From: Algibacter luteus
GTDB lineage: Bacteria; Bacteroidota; Bacteroidia; Flavobacteriales; Flavobacteriaceae
NCBI RefSeq assembly: GCF_900141715.1
Contig: NZ_FQYK01000002.1
Location: 363,495 to 427,494 of the forward strand
Direction: 5' to 3'
Length of the DNA: 64,000 bases
Shown: piece after piece, positions 62,571 through 64,000 of the stretch
Position numbering within the stretch: the first letter of the stretch is position 1
Layout: the number at the start of each line of letters is the position of its first letter
Program-made: the position numbers and the translations under genes
Notes under the pieces: generated by a model
What the model saw: only the letters and a program-made list of their open reading frames with translations
Told to the model about the DNA's origin: nothing
Database searches by the model: none

Positions 62571-62663
62571 GCGTGAGGGATTGCAACAGAAATCCCACAG
62601 CCTGACTGGAAGGAAGTGCGAGGAATTGCCGTGTAAAGCCCGACCCAAAAGGGGCACGCCCAA
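62571..62663 (-). repeat. Dispersed ~90-bp intergenic repeat, copy 5
   Basis: On the minus strand: TTTGGGCGTGCCCCTTTTGG, GTCGGGCTTTACACGG, GGCTGTGGGATTTCTGTTGC and AATCCCTCACGC. It lies between the two last genes and gives false N-terminal extensions to the methyltransferase frame. Confidence 0.7.
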
Positions 62664-62701
62664 ACTTTTATTTATACTTTGAATATCTGGCTTTTTAGTC
62701 A

Positions 62702-63847
62702 TCATGATCGCACTTTATGCGGATACTGTGCTTCGCGATTCTGGAATGTCAGAATATGGTCTTTCACAATAACGCCTTTATCAATATTTATGGCATTTTT
62801 AATGGTGGTGTTTTTTTGCCACTGCTCGCGACCAGAAACCACAGCTGGTAAGTGCACTAATAATGCAGCAGAAATGGATCTGGAGGCGCTTTCCCAATAA
62901 TAACTTGGGGTATGATCTACGGCGTAGTAATCGATGTTATCTAATGCGATAATGGGTTCTTTAAAACTGGTTGGTTTGGCGAAGTAAAAGCCCATACCCT
63001 CGTCGCAACTAACATCGATAATGAGAGTTCCGGGTTTTAGTATTGATTTTTCTTCGGCAATAACGTAATTCATAGGATCGTTGGTATCTTGGTATGTGCC
63101 GTTTATGATAATTTCAGATTCGTGAATGAGGTCTTGCAGTGGGCGTTCGGTTCCGTCGTGTTCTACAACAATTAATCGCGCTTCGTGGTCTTGCCCTTTT
63201 CGTATTCTGTTATAATGCACATTGAGAACTTCTTCTCGAACTTCGTGGTCTGGTCTTTGAATGCAGATGGTAATATCTCTAAAACCATGCGCTTTTAAGG
63301 CATAAATAGCACCTCTGCTTACAGCTCCAAAACTAAATATGATGACTTTTCTTTGATTTCCGTAATGACCATCGATGCCTTTGAGTTGAAGCGCATGAAT
63401 AACGGCACAATAGCCCGCCATTTCATTATTTTTGTAGAAGGTGTGTCTGCCCATTTGCCCATTGGGGTTCCAAACGTACATATCTTCGAAAGCAATAAGC
63501 GTTAATTTTTTATCGATTGCGGTTTGTGTGATATGGCTTTGCTGTGCACAATGTGGATAACCCCAAATGGTACCGCCATCTTTTACAGCTTCTAAATCGG
63601 ATTGTAGAGGTTTGGCAATGATAACGTTTCCGATATCTGATAAAAGTGCATCTCTTGAGGCCACACCACCCGTTAAGGCTTCGATTTCTGAGTCTGAAAC
63701 ATGAAATGGTTTGCCATAACCCGTTTCAAAAATAAGTTGTTTGCGAATATGCTCGGGAAGTCTGTTTAAGTGTTCTGGATGAATTGGTACGCGCTTTTCG
63801 TCTTCTTTTTTTGAAGTACCAATGACGCCCATTTGTAATAAAGCCAT
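62702..63847 (-). CDS. Alanine dehydrogenase/N5-(carboxyethyl)ornithine synthase-like enzyme
   Basis: A 381-residue NAD(P)-binding protein of the AlaDH/PNT group. N-terminal VIGTSKKEDEKRVPIHPEHL matches the substrate domain, IFSFGAVSRGAIYALKAHG the Rossmann region (a relaxed glycine motif). It is close to N5-(carboxyethyl)ornithine synthase, which joins ornithine and pyruvate, but could be another alanine-dehydrogenase-type enzyme. No partner gene is evident. Confidence 0.7.
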   Translation of the reverse strand: MALLQMGVIGTSKKEDEKRVPIHPEHLNRLPEHIRKQLIFETGYGKPFHVSDSEIEALTGGVASRDALLSDIGNVIIAKPLQSDLEAVKDGGTIWGYPHCAQQSHITQTAIDKKLTLIAFEDMYVWNPNGQMGRHTFYKNNEMAGYCAVIHALQLKGIDGHYGNQRKVIIFSFGAVSRGAIYALKAHGFRDITICIQRPDHEVREEVLNVHYNRIRKGQDHEARLIVVEHDGTERPLQDLIHESEIIINGTYQDTNDPMNYVIAEEKSILKPGTLIIDVSCDEGMGFYFAKPTSFKEPIIALDNIDYYAVDHTPSYYWESASRSISAALLVHLPAVVSGREQWQKNTTIKNAINIDKGVIVKDHILTFQNREAQYPHKVRS

Positions 63848-63960
63848 GATTTTTTAAATTGAAACGAATGGCACAGTAATGACATGCGCAACACGTAAGA
63901 TTACAATGAAATAGTTGTTATCTAGCAATCAGGCATTACATTGGCCACCAGAGTTTAATT

Positions 63961-63987
63961 AAAAAAACAAAGACTAAGGGTTAGTCT
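63961..63987 (-). terminator. Intrinsic terminator for a gene beyond the right edge
   Basis: On the minus strand a perfect 7-bp stem AGACTAA/TTAGTCT with loop CCC, followed by TTGTTTTTTT. The upstream gene is outside the window. Confidence 0.6.
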
Positions 63988-64000
63988 AAAACATTCGCAG

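Noticed and set aside
62557-62598. Longer start of the PrmC-like gene
   Set aside because: The added residues GFLLQSLTQ come from repeat copy 5 and are not related to the family.
1-64000. CRISPR array
   Set aside because: No set of regularly spaced direct repeats with unique spacers was seen; the repeats found are dispersed or paired.
1-64000. Prophage
   Set aside because: No integrase, capsid, terminase or tail genes are present; the accessory island holds only defence-like genes.

Overview
The window looks like part of the chromosome of a marine-type member of the Flavobacteriaceae (Bacteroidota). The evidence is the AT-rich sequence, promoters of the TAnnTTTG type, frequent starts without a Shine-Dalgarno sequence, gliding-motility genes gldF and gldG, a SusC/TonB-style receptor with a carboxypeptidase-regulatory N-terminus, a fused ResB/CcsA cytochrome c biogenesis protein, and BshB1. 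Family names come from recognising sequence motifs by eye; no database search was run.

Layout. 1-13376 (minus strand) is an acetate/propionate locus: a prolyl oligopeptidase cut by the window edge, acetyl-CoA and propionyl-CoA synthetases, a symporter-histidine kinase fusion with a REC-only response regulator, an ActP-type symporter with its DUF4212 partner, a porin-like protein and an IS1-type zinc-ribbon protein. 13461-20352 holds an alanine:cation symporter, an acyltransferase, a TfoX-like protein, a TonB receptor, a carbonic anhydrase and a HAD phosphatase. 20412-27998 is core: purC, phoH, a SAM hydrolase, gldF-X-gldG and dnaN. 28180-37565 mixes a cassette-like hypothetical gene, DUF4870, a universal stress protein, two tandem M28 peptidases, tRNA-His, bshB1 and an SLC13 permease. 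37636-53208 carries rlmF, a MATE exporter, mscL with an unlisted 51-residue basic protein, a SatD/DUF3307 pair, ccsBA, a truncated haemoglobin, and a run of housekeeping genes ending in maf, mscS and corA.

53601-59674 is an accessory island: four overlapping genes encoding a C5-cytosine methyltransferase with a long C-terminal extension, a ParB-like protein, an SNF2-type helicase and a DUF3883 PD-(D/E)XK-type nuclease. This looks like a restriction or anti-phage operon that I cannot match to a named system. Just downstream is a phospholipase D-like/helix-turn-helix gene in a cassette-like unit.

The most unusual non-coding observation is that two unrelated single-gene units (28162-28765 and 59811-60756) share one architecture: a left GTTGT-N4-AATT, a right AACT-N4'-ACAACACCG whose N4' is the reverse complement of that unit's own N4, then a long imperfect hairpin and a shared CGTTAAACGAAC end. 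A second dispersed family, about 90 bp with five copies, sits in the intergenic gaps. The window ends with a methyltransferase, an alanine dehydrogenase/CEO-synthase-like enzyme and a terminator for a gene beyond the right edge.
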